Source: an uncultured Latescibacterota bacterium (lineage in GTDB: Bacteria > Latescibacterota > UBA2968). From it: 64,000 nt of DNA. Below, one piece after another: positions 51,285 to 60,200 of the stretch. The position numbers and the translations under genes were made by a program. The notes under the pieces are model-generated. The model was given only the letters and a program-made list of their open reading frames with translations, did no database searches and was not told the DNA's origin. Where the stretch lies: assembly GCA_951812755.1 (NCBI GenBank), contig OX638329.1, positions 1,907,339-1,971,338 on the forward strand, read 5' to 3'. How positions within the stretch are numbered: the stretch's first letter is position 1; every line of letters begins with the position of its first letter.

Positions 51285-52424
51285 GTGAAGATTCGAGCGA
51301 TTTCGATTTCGGTTTTTGAGTTGCCTGCCAATACGGGACGGTTTCGGATGGAACAAGCCGGTCGTGGCGCCCGCAAGCGATGGGAGAATCGGGGTGCGGG
51401 TAAGTCGGCAGAGCATATACATGTTTTGCATGTGAAAACCGATGAGGGCGTCGAAGGGGTGTGTACAGTAGGAGATGCGCGGTACACGACGATGCGTCTT
51501 GAAGACCTGGAGCAATTGCGGTTGTTAGCGGTTGGCGAAGATCCATTTGATCGCGAACGACTCACTCAAAAATTACACAAAGCAACGCGCGGCATGTTCA
51601 CACGCCCTGGATGGTTTGGTGCTTTTGACAATTGTTTGTGGGATATTGCCGGCAAGGTTGCGGGACTGCCCGTTCACGGTCTGATTGGTCGAGCGCGGTC
51701 TTCCTGTGCGGCTTATTACAATTTTAGAAGTGGCTCAAAAGAAGAGGCTGTAGCCGATGCAATACAGGCAGTAGAACGGGGATTTTTGGCTGTAAAGGAT
51801 CACTTCAGGGGTACGGCTGATGAGAATATCGCGTGTTTTCACGCTGTGCGCGATGTGGTTGGGAGTGATGTCGATATTTTGCACGATGCCGCAGGGTGTG
51901 ATTATACGTTGCAAGATGCGATTCGGGTGGGTAAGACTCTGGAGGCGTTGCGGTTTGGGTGGTTTGAAGAGCCTCTGGCAGATCGAGATCAAAAGAACTT
52001 GCAGCGTTTGTGCGCTGCGCTGGATATTCCCATTTTGGCGCCTGAGACTTTGATGCACGATGTGGATTTGAGCGCGCAATGGATTATTTCCGGGGCAACT
52101 GATGCCCTGCGTGCCAATGCGCGGCTGGGTACAACTCCGACGTTGAAACTGGCACATTTGGTGGAGATGCACGGTGCAAATATTGAATTCAATGGACCGG
52201 GTGGGTTGTTTGGGCTGGTGCATGCACATCTGGTTTGTGCCATATCGAATACGAGTTATTACGAGTTTTTCCCCGGAGGCTCCCGGGATGTGCGCGGTCG
52301 TGAGATTGGATTGCTAAATCCACCCCTGCCCGAGAATGGCCATATTACACCGCCCAATAGTCCCGGATGGGGTGCCGAATGGGATTGGGAGTTTTTTGAG
52401 AAGAAGCGGATTGGAGAGTTGTAA
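51285..52424 (+). CDS. Enolase-superfamily enzyme, mandelate racemase/muconate lactonizing group
   Basis: The roughly 379-residue protein has an N-terminal capping domain (1-125) and a TIM barrel. Metal-ligand candidates follow the usual order: Asp in I-L-H-D-A-A-G, Glu in W-F-E-E-P-L and Glu in L-A-P-E-T-L. The second-strand motif is V-K-D-H where many relatives have K-x-K. The seventh strand (N-I-E-F-N-G-P-G-G) seems to lack the catalytic histidine of the racemase subgroup. It is probably a sugar-acid dehydratase or lactone isomerase of unassigned substrate. A GTG at 51285 with AGGAGG six bases before is preferred over the GTG at 51279. Confidence 0.87.
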   Translation: MKIRAISISVFELPANTGRFRMEQAGRGARKRWENRGAGKSAEHIHVLHVKTDEGVEGVCTVGDARYTTMRLEDLEQLRLLAVGEDPFDRERLTQKLHKATRGMFTRPGWFGAFDNCLWDIAGKVAGLPVHGLIGRARSSCAAYYNFRSGSKEEAVADAIQAVERGFLAVKDHFRGTADENIACFHAVRDVVGSDVDILHDAAGCDYTLQDAIRVGKTLEALRFGWFEEPLADRDQKNLQRLCAALDIPILAPETLMHDVDLSAQWIISGATDALRANARLGTTPTLKLAHLVEMHGANIEFNGPGGLFGLVHAHLVCAISNTSYYEFFPGGSRDVRGREIGLLNPPLPENGHITPPNSPGWGAEWDWEFFEKKRIGEL

Positions 52425-52427
52425 AAA

Positions 52428-52527
52428 GCATCCGCAGATGGACGCAGATGGACAAAGATAAAAAAGAGGATCTGGAGGCTGGGGGTGGGGGCTGGTTGGA
52501 CTGACTACTGACCACTGACTACTGAAA
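52428..52527 (+). repeat. Composite STRR-like repeat
   Basis: Three phrases in a row: ATCCGCAGATGGACGCAGATG with an A-rich end, a G-rich GGAGGCTGGGGG block, and heptamers of the TGACTAC type (TGACTACTGACCACTGACT). The last two blocks recur in reverse at 63,023-63,080 and the first recurs near 780 and 35,978. The element fills the gap before the sulfatase gene. Confidence 0.7.
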
Positions 52528-52536
52528 GGAGATTTT

Positions 52537-53781
52537 ATGGCTTCTGATAAACCAAATATTATTCTGATTTTGTCCGATGATTTGGGATATGAATGCCTGG
52601 GGTGTTACGGAGGTGAATCGTATCAAACGCCCGTGCTGGATGGTTTGAGCAAAGAGGGTATGCGTTTTGACCATGCATATGCCCTGCCGTTGTGTACGCC
52701 GACGCGGTTACAGTTGATGACGGGTAAATACAATTTTCGCAATTGGAGAGCTTTTGGGGTGATGGATCCCCAGGAGCGCACTTTTGGGCATCTGATGAAA
52801 GCGGCTGGCTATAAGACGTGTATTTCGGGCAAATGGCAAATGTATAGCTATAATCCGCCGGATTTTGAACCCGAGTGGCGCGGCAAAGGACAACTGGCAG
52901 AAGATTCGGGTTTTGATGAGTATTGCTTGTGGCATACGGAACACACCGAGGATAAGGGGTCGCGGTATGCCGATCCAGTGATTCAACAAAATGGGAAGTA
53001 TTTGGAGGATACAGAGGGCAAGTACGGTCCGGATATTTATACGGCTTATATTTGCGATTATATCGAGCGACATAAGGACGATCCGTTTTTTGTGTATTAC
53101 CCAATGGCGCTGACACACGGTCCGTTTGAACCGACGCCCCATAGCGAAATATGGTCTGAAAACCGGCACGATAGCGGTGTGAAGTATTTTGCGGATATGG
53201 TTGCGTATATGGATGTGGTGATTGGGCGGATTGTGGATAAATTAGACGAACTCGGTCTGAGAGAGAATACTCTGCTTCTGTTTATAGGCGATAATGGATC
53301 GCCCCGTCAGGTGACTTCTATTATCAATGGTCGCGAGTTCCAGGGGGGAAAGGGTCTTTCGACGGATGCGGGTACGCGGGTGCCACTTATTGCGAGTTGG
53401 CCGGGTACGATCCCACCGGGGTCTGTGTGTGATGATTTGATCGATTGCAGCGATTTTTTGCCGTTGATGATGGATATGGCTGGCACTTCTTTGCCCGAGG
53501 ACGATGTGTTTGATGGGGTGTCATTTTTGCCGCAGTTAAAGGGCGAGATGGGAACGCCGCGCGAGTGGATTTTTGCCCATCACGATCCCCTGCCCGGATG
53601 GGGTAAGGTGGGCTACTACTTAAAGCGATGGGCACAGGATAAACGCTGGAAGCTCTACGATACGGGCGATCTATACGATGTCGTAGCAGATGAGTTGGAA
53701 GAACATCCAATCGTCGATGGAGGCGCAGAAGCCGAGGTAGCGCGACAAAAATTGCAGCCCGTGCTGGATCGGATGAAGTGA
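52537..53781 (+). CDS. Formylglycine-dependent sulfatase, second copy
   Basis: The 414-residue enzyme begins N-I-I-L-I-L-S-D-D-L-G-Y, with paired metal-binding aspartates, and has the signature C53-T-P-T-R57 for formylglycine formation. F-I-G-D-N-G-S is the later metal motif. It is shorter than the sulfatase at 40790 and belongs to another subgroup. No signal peptide is seen. AAAGGAG precedes the ATG. Its neighbour upstream is the enolase-superfamily gene, separated by a repeat element. Confidence 0.93.
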   Translation: MASDKPNIILILSDDLGYECLGCYGGESYQTPVLDGLSKEGMRFDHAYALPLCTPTRLQLMTGKYNFRNWRAFGVMDPQERTFGHLMKAAGYKTCISGKWQMYSYNPPDFEPEWRGKGQLAEDSGFDEYCLWHTEHTEDKGSRYADPVIQQNGKYLEDTEGKYGPDIYTAYICDYIERHKDDPFFVYYPMALTHGPFEPTPHSEIWSENRHDSGVKYFADMVAYMDVVIGRIVDKLDELGLRENTLLLFIGDNGSPRQVTSIINGREFQGGKGLSTDAGTRVPLIASWPGTIPPGSVCDDLIDCSDFLPLMMDMAGTSLPEDDVFDGVSFLPQLKGEMGTPREWIFAHHDPLPGWGKVGYYLKRWAQDKRWKLYDTGDLYDVVADELEEHPIVDGGAEAEVARQKLQPVLDRMK

Positions 53782-53811
53782 GGCGGCGTTTATCTCGCCG
53801 ATATTTCCAAC

Positions 53812-53840
53812 TTGACACAGTTTGTGTACAGCAATAAAAT
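53812..53840 (+). promoter_or_regulatory. Sigma-70 promoter with internal dyad before the ATPase-helicase operon
   Basis: TTGACA, exactly 17 bases and TAAAAT stand about 50 bases before the ATG at 53888. An inverted repeat ACACA-GTT-TGTGT (53815-53827) covers the end of the -35 box and the spacer, a position suited to a repressor. No regulator gene is adjacent. Confidence 0.7.
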
Positions 53841-53887
53841 TACACGCGAGCAGAAATCACTTACACTCAAAACAGAAGGTGATCCAA

Positions 53888-54721
53888 ATGGCAGATCGAG
53901 AAGAATTTCTTGAGCAAATGCAAGAGAGATTGACGGATGTGGTCAAGCCCTATCAACTACAGCAGAACCGTCGTCAAAGAATGGCCGATTTTGTGAAACA
54001 ATGTGTCCGCTGTGCCGGGCGGAATGACTTTTTTCAACTCGACGAATTGCTGAAGTCTAAAATGGCGCAGGATGTAGAAGAAGAAGTAGGGCTAAAGGAC
54101 GGTGCAGAATTTTTAGAGCAATTGCGTATTTACGCGGATGAACAGGTGGAGCGATACCGAATCCAATTCATAGAAGACCTGACGACATTAGCCAATGAAG
54201 CAAAACTTCCAATAGAGATCGATTTCCCGCGCATTGGAGTACTCAAGGGCATAGAGGGAGAAGTTGACTTTGCTCAGCGGAAAACTGTAATTAACAAAAA
54301 AGCCTTGAAATCCGTAGATCCAAAGCGTATTATTACCGCCCTGCGAAGGGTAAAGCAGCAACTCTATGATCGCCCTTATGATCCACAGGAATTTATTGAC
54401 AAACTATATGACGTATATGCGGAAATTCTAAAAAAAGAAGAGCGAGAGATGGGGCACCCGGTTGCAATGCAGCAGTTGTATCTGGAATATGTGTTATCTC
54501 TTCAGAGTCGGGCATTTTTTCAGGACATGGACAAGGGAAAGTTTCGAGGGTATAGCCTGGATCAATTTGCCGTAGATATTTGGCGTTATTTTCAGGCCGG
54601 TACTGGGGGCACGTCAAATGGCTATGCTGTGCAGCTAAGACCGGGGCGGAATAGGGCACTTTGGTTGATTGACAGCGATGGAGAACGGCGACAGATTACC
54701 ACCATTGCTTTTCAAACCTAA
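53888..54721 (+). CDS. Unrecognised helical protein, first gene of the ATPase-helicase operon
   Basis: 277 residues from the ATG at 53888 (AGGTGAT site). An upstream in-frame start is excluded because it lies within the promoter. The protein is predicted almost wholly helical and charged: E-E-F-L-E-Q-M-Q-E-R-L near the start, a C-V-R-C pair at about 37-40, and Y-L-E-Y-V-L-S-L-Q-S-R-A near 190. A short beta-like end (Y-A-V-Q-L-R-P-G-R-N-R-A-L-W-L-I) follows. There is no P-loop, nuclease or methylase motif and no TerB-like pattern. The next gene begins 15 bases after the stop. By position it may be a targeting or scaffold subunit of the complex. Confidence 0.75.
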   Translation: MADREEFLEQMQERLTDVVKPYQLQQNRRQRMADFVKQCVRCAGRNDFFQLDELLKSKMAQDVEEEVGLKDGAEFLEQLRIYADEQVERYRIQFIEDLTTLANEAKLPIEIDFPRIGVLKGIEGEVDFAQRKTVINKKALKSVDPKRIITALRRVKQQLYDRPYDPQEFIDKLYDVYAEILKKEEREMGHPVAMQQLYLEYVLSLQSRAFFQDMDKGKFRGYSLDQFAVDIWRYFQAGTGGTSNGYAVQLRPGRNRALWLIDSDGERRQITTIAFQT

Positions 54722-54736
54722 AAAAGGACATGACGC

Positions 54737-56032
54737 ATGACACAAAAAGATTTGGAGCAACTCAAACCCTTTGAGGCGCGGGCAATTATTGAAGATCTCC
54801 GAAAAGGTAGCGTGCCGATTGAGTATGTGCCCTTTTTTACTGTGGGTCGCCAGAACTGGTTGAAGTTTATCGAAGAAGACCTGGATAACTACATCGCAGA
54901 GGGGGGCGCGAAGGTTCGCTTTGTCAATGGGGACTACGGCGATGGCAAAACGCATTTTATGTCGGTTATCAAGCACCTCGCGCTTCAAAAAAAATTCGCC
55001 GTGTCTTTTGTGGTGCTCACGCGCGAAGTGCCCATACACAAATTTGAGATTGTCTATCAAACTATTGTGCGGCAACTTTGCGGTTCTTTTGAGGGCGTTG
55101 GTATCCGACAACTCGTTGATGCGTGGGTCGAAAATCTGAAAACCGATCTGACAGATGACGCACCCCTTGAAGAACAACTTTTCTCTGTGGGCGAAAGCCT
55201 GCGTGCCCTTTCTGGGATGGATCTCAACTTTGCCAACGCTCTGATTGGGTTGGCAGACAATCGCCTCAGACCTCTCGAAGCCAGTGAAGACGAAGAGGCG
55301 CGTGCATATCAGCGGGAGATTCTCTACCAGTGGTTTGAAGGTGCGCGGGTGAGCAAGCGAGAACTCAAACCGTTCCAGATTTTTGAAGCCCTTGATAAGA
55401 CCAATAGCAAGCGATTTCTGACCTCGCTCATTGTCTTTTTGCGGCATCTCAACTACAAGGGCCTCGTGCTGTTGATGGATGAATTGGAAACCGTGATCGC
55501 CCAATCGACAACCATTCGCAATGCGTCATACGAAAATGTCCGCTTGCTGATCGACAATGCCGAGCAAGCCGCTTATTTGCACATTTTTATGTCCATCATT
55601 CCCGATGTGACGCTCTCAGAAAAGGGATTTAAGTCCTATGACGCCCTGTGGAGTCGCGTGCGTTCCATTGGGGAAAGCAAAAGACTGAATTACCGCAGCG
55701 TGTTGGTCGATCTTCACAGGACGCCTTTGGAAACCCGCGAATTGGTTGATCTGGGGCTTTGTTTGAAACGCATTCACGAATTGTCCTATCGCTGGGATGC
55801 TCAGGAACAGGTTGATGAATCATTGTTAAAAAAAATGTGTGCAGCGCAAAAGCGCATGGGGCTTTTAAGTGAGGTCCGGCTCTATATCAAGCAAGTCATC
55901 CGCATACTCGACATGGCCGAGCAAGGTGTGCCGCCAGACGAAGATATGGATATGGCCGAGCAACTCGTGGTCAGCCAGCGGGAAATGGATGAAGAAAAAG
56001 TTGAGCAACTTCAACCGACGTGGGATGCCTGA
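54737..56032 (+). CDS. BREX BrxC/BrxD-like P-loop ATPase
   Basis: 431 residues resembling the BREX ATP-binding family (DUF2791). The N-terminus A-R-A-I-I-E-D-L-R-K-G-S-V-P with F-T-V-G-R-Q-N-W-L is typical, Walker A is G-D-Y-G-D-G-K-T at 65-72, and Walker B is L-V-L-L-M-D-E-L-E near 242-250. Family members are ORC/Cdc6-like AAA+ ATPases associated with anti-phage islands. The stop codon overlaps the next ATG (TGATG), so two ATPases are translated together. The substrate is probably DNA or a DNA-bound partner (inference). Confidence 0.82.
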   Translation: MTQKDLEQLKPFEARAIIEDLRKGSVPIEYVPFFTVGRQNWLKFIEEDLDNYIAEGGAKVRFVNGDYGDGKTHFMSVIKHLALQKKFAVSFVVLTREVPIHKFEIVYQTIVRQLCGSFEGVGIRQLVDAWVENLKTDLTDDAPLEEQLFSVGESLRALSGMDLNFANALIGLADNRLRPLEASEDEEARAYQREILYQWFEGARVSKRELKPFQIFEALDKTNSKRFLTSLIVFLRHLNYKGLVLLMDELETVIAQSTTIRNASYENVRLLIDNAEQAAYLHIFMSIIPDVTLSEKGFKSYDALWSRVRSIGESKRLNYRSVLVDLHRTPLETRELVDLGLCLKRIHELSYRWDAQEQVDESLLKKMCAAQKRMGLLSEVRLYIKQVIRILDMAEQGVPPDEDMDMAEQLVVSQREMDEEKVEQLQPTWDA

Positions 56033-57249
56033 TGACCGACTTTCACACCCCATCCAATGAAACGGGATTCCACCTGCGGCGTGCAACAGAACGCCTGCGG
56101 GAGGGGCTTTTTGATCCGGTTGCGGTTCGCTTGCTCACAGCTCGCGAAAGCCGCCTGAACAAAATCATTGACCGCGATTTTCAAAAACTCGATCAAAATA
56201 AGGCGACCCACCTGTGCATCTGTGGGGCTTATGGACAGGGTAAATCGCACAGTTTGAACTATATCCAGGACAGGGCCCTGCGCGAAAATTTTGTGACCAG
56301 CCTGATCAATTTGGACCCTCGAGAAATTCCCTTTCACGATATGCGACGGGTCTATCATGCCCTGGTCGCCTCTATGAGATTTCCAGACACAGACACCTCA
56401 TGGGCAGCGCGATGGCGCGTTTTTGCCGCTGGCCTGCCGCACGAAGACTTTGAAGACCGGGTCGCCCCGCTTTTGCACCGTGAAATGCCACACCTGTTCC
56501 GATCTGTCCTGACCGCGATGGCTCAAAAAACAATCTCCCTTTCAAAGCGACAGCGCGGCACCAAAAAACACGCCTCATACCGCCCTCGTGAATTTCCCTA
56601 CCTGCTTTCCCGCGCGCTTACAGGCGATGTGGTTCCGGTCTATCGCCTGCGCCATGCCCTCAAGTACCGACAGGTTGATTTTTACAAAGATGAATCACTT
56701 ACCTGTAAAGGTGCAGAGCCTTATCTTCAAATGATTCGCGGATTGGGGCAGCTTTTCCAGATGATGGGCTACCGGGGATGGGTGTTGTTGTTTGACGAAG
56801 GAGAATCGATTTCTCAAGTGCGCGTGACCAGCCGCAGCCGCAGTTATCAGAATTTGGATCTTATGCTTTTCCCTGAAGTCCCGTCCGCATCTGTTTATCC
56901 GGTTTTTGCCTTTACAGACGACTTTTTTCAAAAAGTAAATGAAGAAGAATACGACCGCGTGCGAATCCGCAACGAAGAGGAATTGCCGTATTTCGAGAAA
57001 AATTACGCCCGCGCCTGGACGGGTTTGAACCGCTATCTCCTGCACGATTTGTCCGCAAAAGAATGGCAGGTGTTGATCGAAAAGTTGATGCAATTGCATG
57101 CGAGTGCCTATCAGTGGCAGCCAGATGCCGATGTGCAGCGCGAAATGACCCGGCGATTATCCCACATGCAAGGGCAGGAGACGCGTTATCGGCTCAAAGG
57201 TCTGGTCGATGAATTGGACCTCGCGCATCAAGTCCAAATACTGATTTAA
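56032..57249 (+). CDS. Second P-loop ATPase of the operon
   Basis: 405 residues from the ATG that overlaps the previous stop. Walker A G-A-Y-G-Q-G-K-S lies at 65-72, the same distance from the start as in the first ATPase, and Walker B is W-V-L-L-F-D-E-G-E-S near 245-254. The protein is a divergent relative of the first ATPase, with a long helical C-terminus. Paired unequal ATPases suggest a heteromeric ring or a loader for the helicase that follows 29 bases downstream. No exact family name is certain. Confidence 0.8.
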   Translation: MTDFHTPSNETGFHLRRATERLREGLFDPVAVRLLTARESRLNKIIDRDFQKLDQNKATHLCICGAYGQGKSHSLNYIQDRALRENFVTSLINLDPREIPFHDMRRVYHALVASMRFPDTDTSWAARWRVFAAGLPHEDFEDRVAPLLHREMPHLFRSVLTAMAQKTISLSKRQRGTKKHASYRPREFPYLLSRALTGDVVPVYRLRHALKYRQVDFYKDESLTCKGAEPYLQMIRGLGQLFQMMGYRGWVLLFDEGESISQVRVTSRSRSYQNLDLMLFPEVPSASVYPVFAFTDDFFQKVNEEEYDRVRIRNEEELPYFEKNYARAWTGLNRYLLHDLSAKEWQVLIEKLMQLHASAYQWQPDADVQREMTRRLSHMQGQETRYRLKGLVDELDLAHQVQILI

Positions 57250-57278
57250 ACCCTATCAGCACATGTTTTGTAACCACC

Positions 57279-60200
57279 ATGTCTGAATCCATTTCTCCCC
57301 TGCTTCAACTGCCCAATACCTACCGCGCATTCTACGGCTCTTTTCCCCATCTCTATCCCTTTCAAAAGCAAGCGATTGAACCGCTCTTGCAGGGCAAAGA
57401 TCTGATCTTACAATCGGCAACTGGCTCTGGCAAAACCGAAGCCGTGCTGGCGCCGTGTATCGAGCGCGTGATTCAATCGGGGCGGCGACAAACCGCGCTT
57501 TATGTGGTGCCCACCCGCGCCCTGGCCGTGGATTTGGAACGCCGTTTGACGCCTGTCTTAAAGGACAGACTCGGCCTGCAAATTGGGATACGCACGGGCG
57601 ATTTCAAACGGGCGGGCGGGGCATTGCCCGATTTGTTATTGACAACGCCCGAATCTTTTGATGTGCTCATGGGCAGTCCAAATGCAGATTTAAAACAGTT
57701 TGTACAGCGCATTCGCACGGTCATTATCGATGAAGCACATCCTTTTATTCATCAGTATCGCGGGCGGCAATTATCCTATTTGCTCACGCGCTTGCAACGC
57801 CGCATCGCCCATCCCGTGCAAAAGATCGCCCTTTCCGCCACGCTTTCCGATGTCGAGGAGGTCGCCCGTTTTTTTGGCTTCCGAACCGATACCGTTTTCC
57901 TGACCGAATCTGTCCAACGCGATATTGTCCCCCATCTGATCCATCTCAAAAACGATGAGGTCGAACTCGTCGCGCTCCTGAACGATCTCTACGAAACCTA
58001 CGAGTATCGCAAAATTTTGTTATTCGCCAACAGCCGGGGGTGTTGTGACCGGCTGTTTTCTCTTTTGTCGCGTCAGGGTGCGTTTCAAGGTGTTACTGAC
58101 CTCCACTACTCCAACCTCAATGCCAGCACGCGCCGCGCCGTGGAATACCGATTTCGCCGCCGCGAACACGCCCTTTGCATTGCCACCAGCACCCTTGAAC
58201 TCGGCATAGATATCGGCGATGTGGATAGCGTATTGCTCTACGAACCGCCGGATGCCACATCGGCCTTTCTCCAGCGCATTGGCCGATCCAACCGGCGAGA
58301 GGGTCGCACGCACTTTTGGGGCATCTGCCGAGGCGCAGATGCACAGGCGCAATTGCTCAGGTTTTTGGGTATGCTCAACATGGCGCGCCGCGGCCATATT
58401 GAAACACCACAACCCAAAACTCTGCCCAGCATTCTCGTCCAGCAAATGCTCTCTTGCCTCTACGAAAAGAAAACTATCACGCAGTCTGCTCTTTGCGATT
58501 TGTTTCCAGACCAGCGAGATATGATCGCACCGTTGTTTGAGGTGATGGCGCGGCAACAGTGGTTGCAACGCGATCGCGTGGATGGCCTGTTTAAGGGCGG
58601 GCGGCGTTACCGCGATTGTTTTCTGGAACGGCGTATCTGGAGCAATTTCCCCGATACCGAAGAGGATTATGTGCTGGAATTTGCGGGCGAAGCCATTGCA
58701 GACTTGCCCAAATTCATCGTTCGGCAATTAGAACTCGGAGACCGCGTGCAACTAACGGGCAAGCGACTGCGCGTTTTGAATATTGAAACGGGTGAACGCA
58801 AAAGAGTTATTGCCCAACCCACCGATCAAATAGAAACCAAAGAGCTTTTCTGGCTGGGTGCGGGGTTTCGGGTTTCTTATGAAGTCGCACAATCGGTTCG
58901 AGATGTACTTCAGACAGATGTGCAACAAAGCGCGTCTGGCTTATTTTCCCGCACGCGAAAATTGTTCAACGATGCGGCAAAAAGGCTAAAGCGCGTGGTC
59001 GTTTTGCACAATGGCATCGAAGTGGAACGCAGCTTGAACAACTTGTATCGCTATCGCACCTATCTCGGTTCTGTAGGCAATCTCGTGCTTCAGTGGATTA
59101 TTGAACGCGATTACGGCGATCTCAAAGATTTTATGGTGACTTCCGATAGTATCGGTATCGATTGTTCGCATTGGATCAATTTTCAAACGCTCCACCTCCC
59201 ACAAGACCGCGAAGCTTTTGTCCACTGGGTGGAAGAACATCTCGAATCCCTGTATAGCCTGTTTCAACTCAATGCCTTTTGCGAGGCATTGCCCCGCGCC
59301 CTGTTGGTTGAAGAAGTCGCGGATTTTCTTTTTGACCCGCGCATTGCCAGCACCTTCCGGCACTATCTGAAACGCCCTTCGGAAGTCGCGTCTGGTGATT
59401 CCGCCCTGCTCGCGGAAAATGTTTATGAGAGCGAATCGCAACTCGTTTTTTTGGATACCAAAATACAAACCGATTTGCTCGCCTGGGAAAAACAGCGGTG
59501 GCAGATCGGGACGATCCACGAAGGGACACAGAGGGGCACGAAGAAAGGGGATACGATCCACGAAGAGACACGCATAGGCGAAGTCTACAACGCAGCGAAG
59601 CAAGAAGCGGATGCAAAGATAGCGTATCGTCCGCGGTCGCTCACGGGTACGATGGTGGGCGCGTATTTTTTGCACCATCAATGTGAACGGTGGTTGGCCC
59701 TCAATTTTGTACCCGCTGAACAAACTCGCTGGCGAGATAGCGATACAGACCTGAACGCGCTTCGGATGGAACGGGGAAATCTGCACGAAAAACAGGTGCT
59801 GAATCGCATTCGGGAGATCGATGTTTTGCGCGAAGTGGCGGCGTTTGACCAAACGGGTAGGCGACTTTCCCTCAAATCGCGATTTGAAACGACCTTCGCG
59901 CTGTTGAAAGACATGGACACAACCCCCGATCAATCCACATTTTTGTTTCAAGCCGTCCTGATCCAGTCTTCTGTTTTGGGGCAAAAAGACCATTGGGTGA
60001 GCCAGGTAGATGGTGTTGGCATTCCCGATCTCATCCGCATTTCAAAAAAAGAGAGCGGCGTTGTGTTGCAAGTGGGCGACATTAAGGACAGCCCAATGCC
60101 TTATGAGACGCAAAAGTGGCAGGTTGCATTTTACGCCCATCTGCTCGCCAGCGCGATTGCACAGCACGAGTTGCCCATGCGCGTGGCGTCTTCGGGGTTT

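Noticed and set aside
53822-53887. Upstream extension of the first operon gene
   Set aside because: The alternative start lies inside the promoter spacer, and no ribosome site precedes it; the ATG at 53888 has AGGTGAT.
53888-54721. TerB-domain protein, which would make the operon a Shango system
   Set aside because: The acidic D-G-x-x-x-x-x-E pattern of TerB helices is not visible, and two ATPases plus a nuclease fusion do not fit the three-gene definition.
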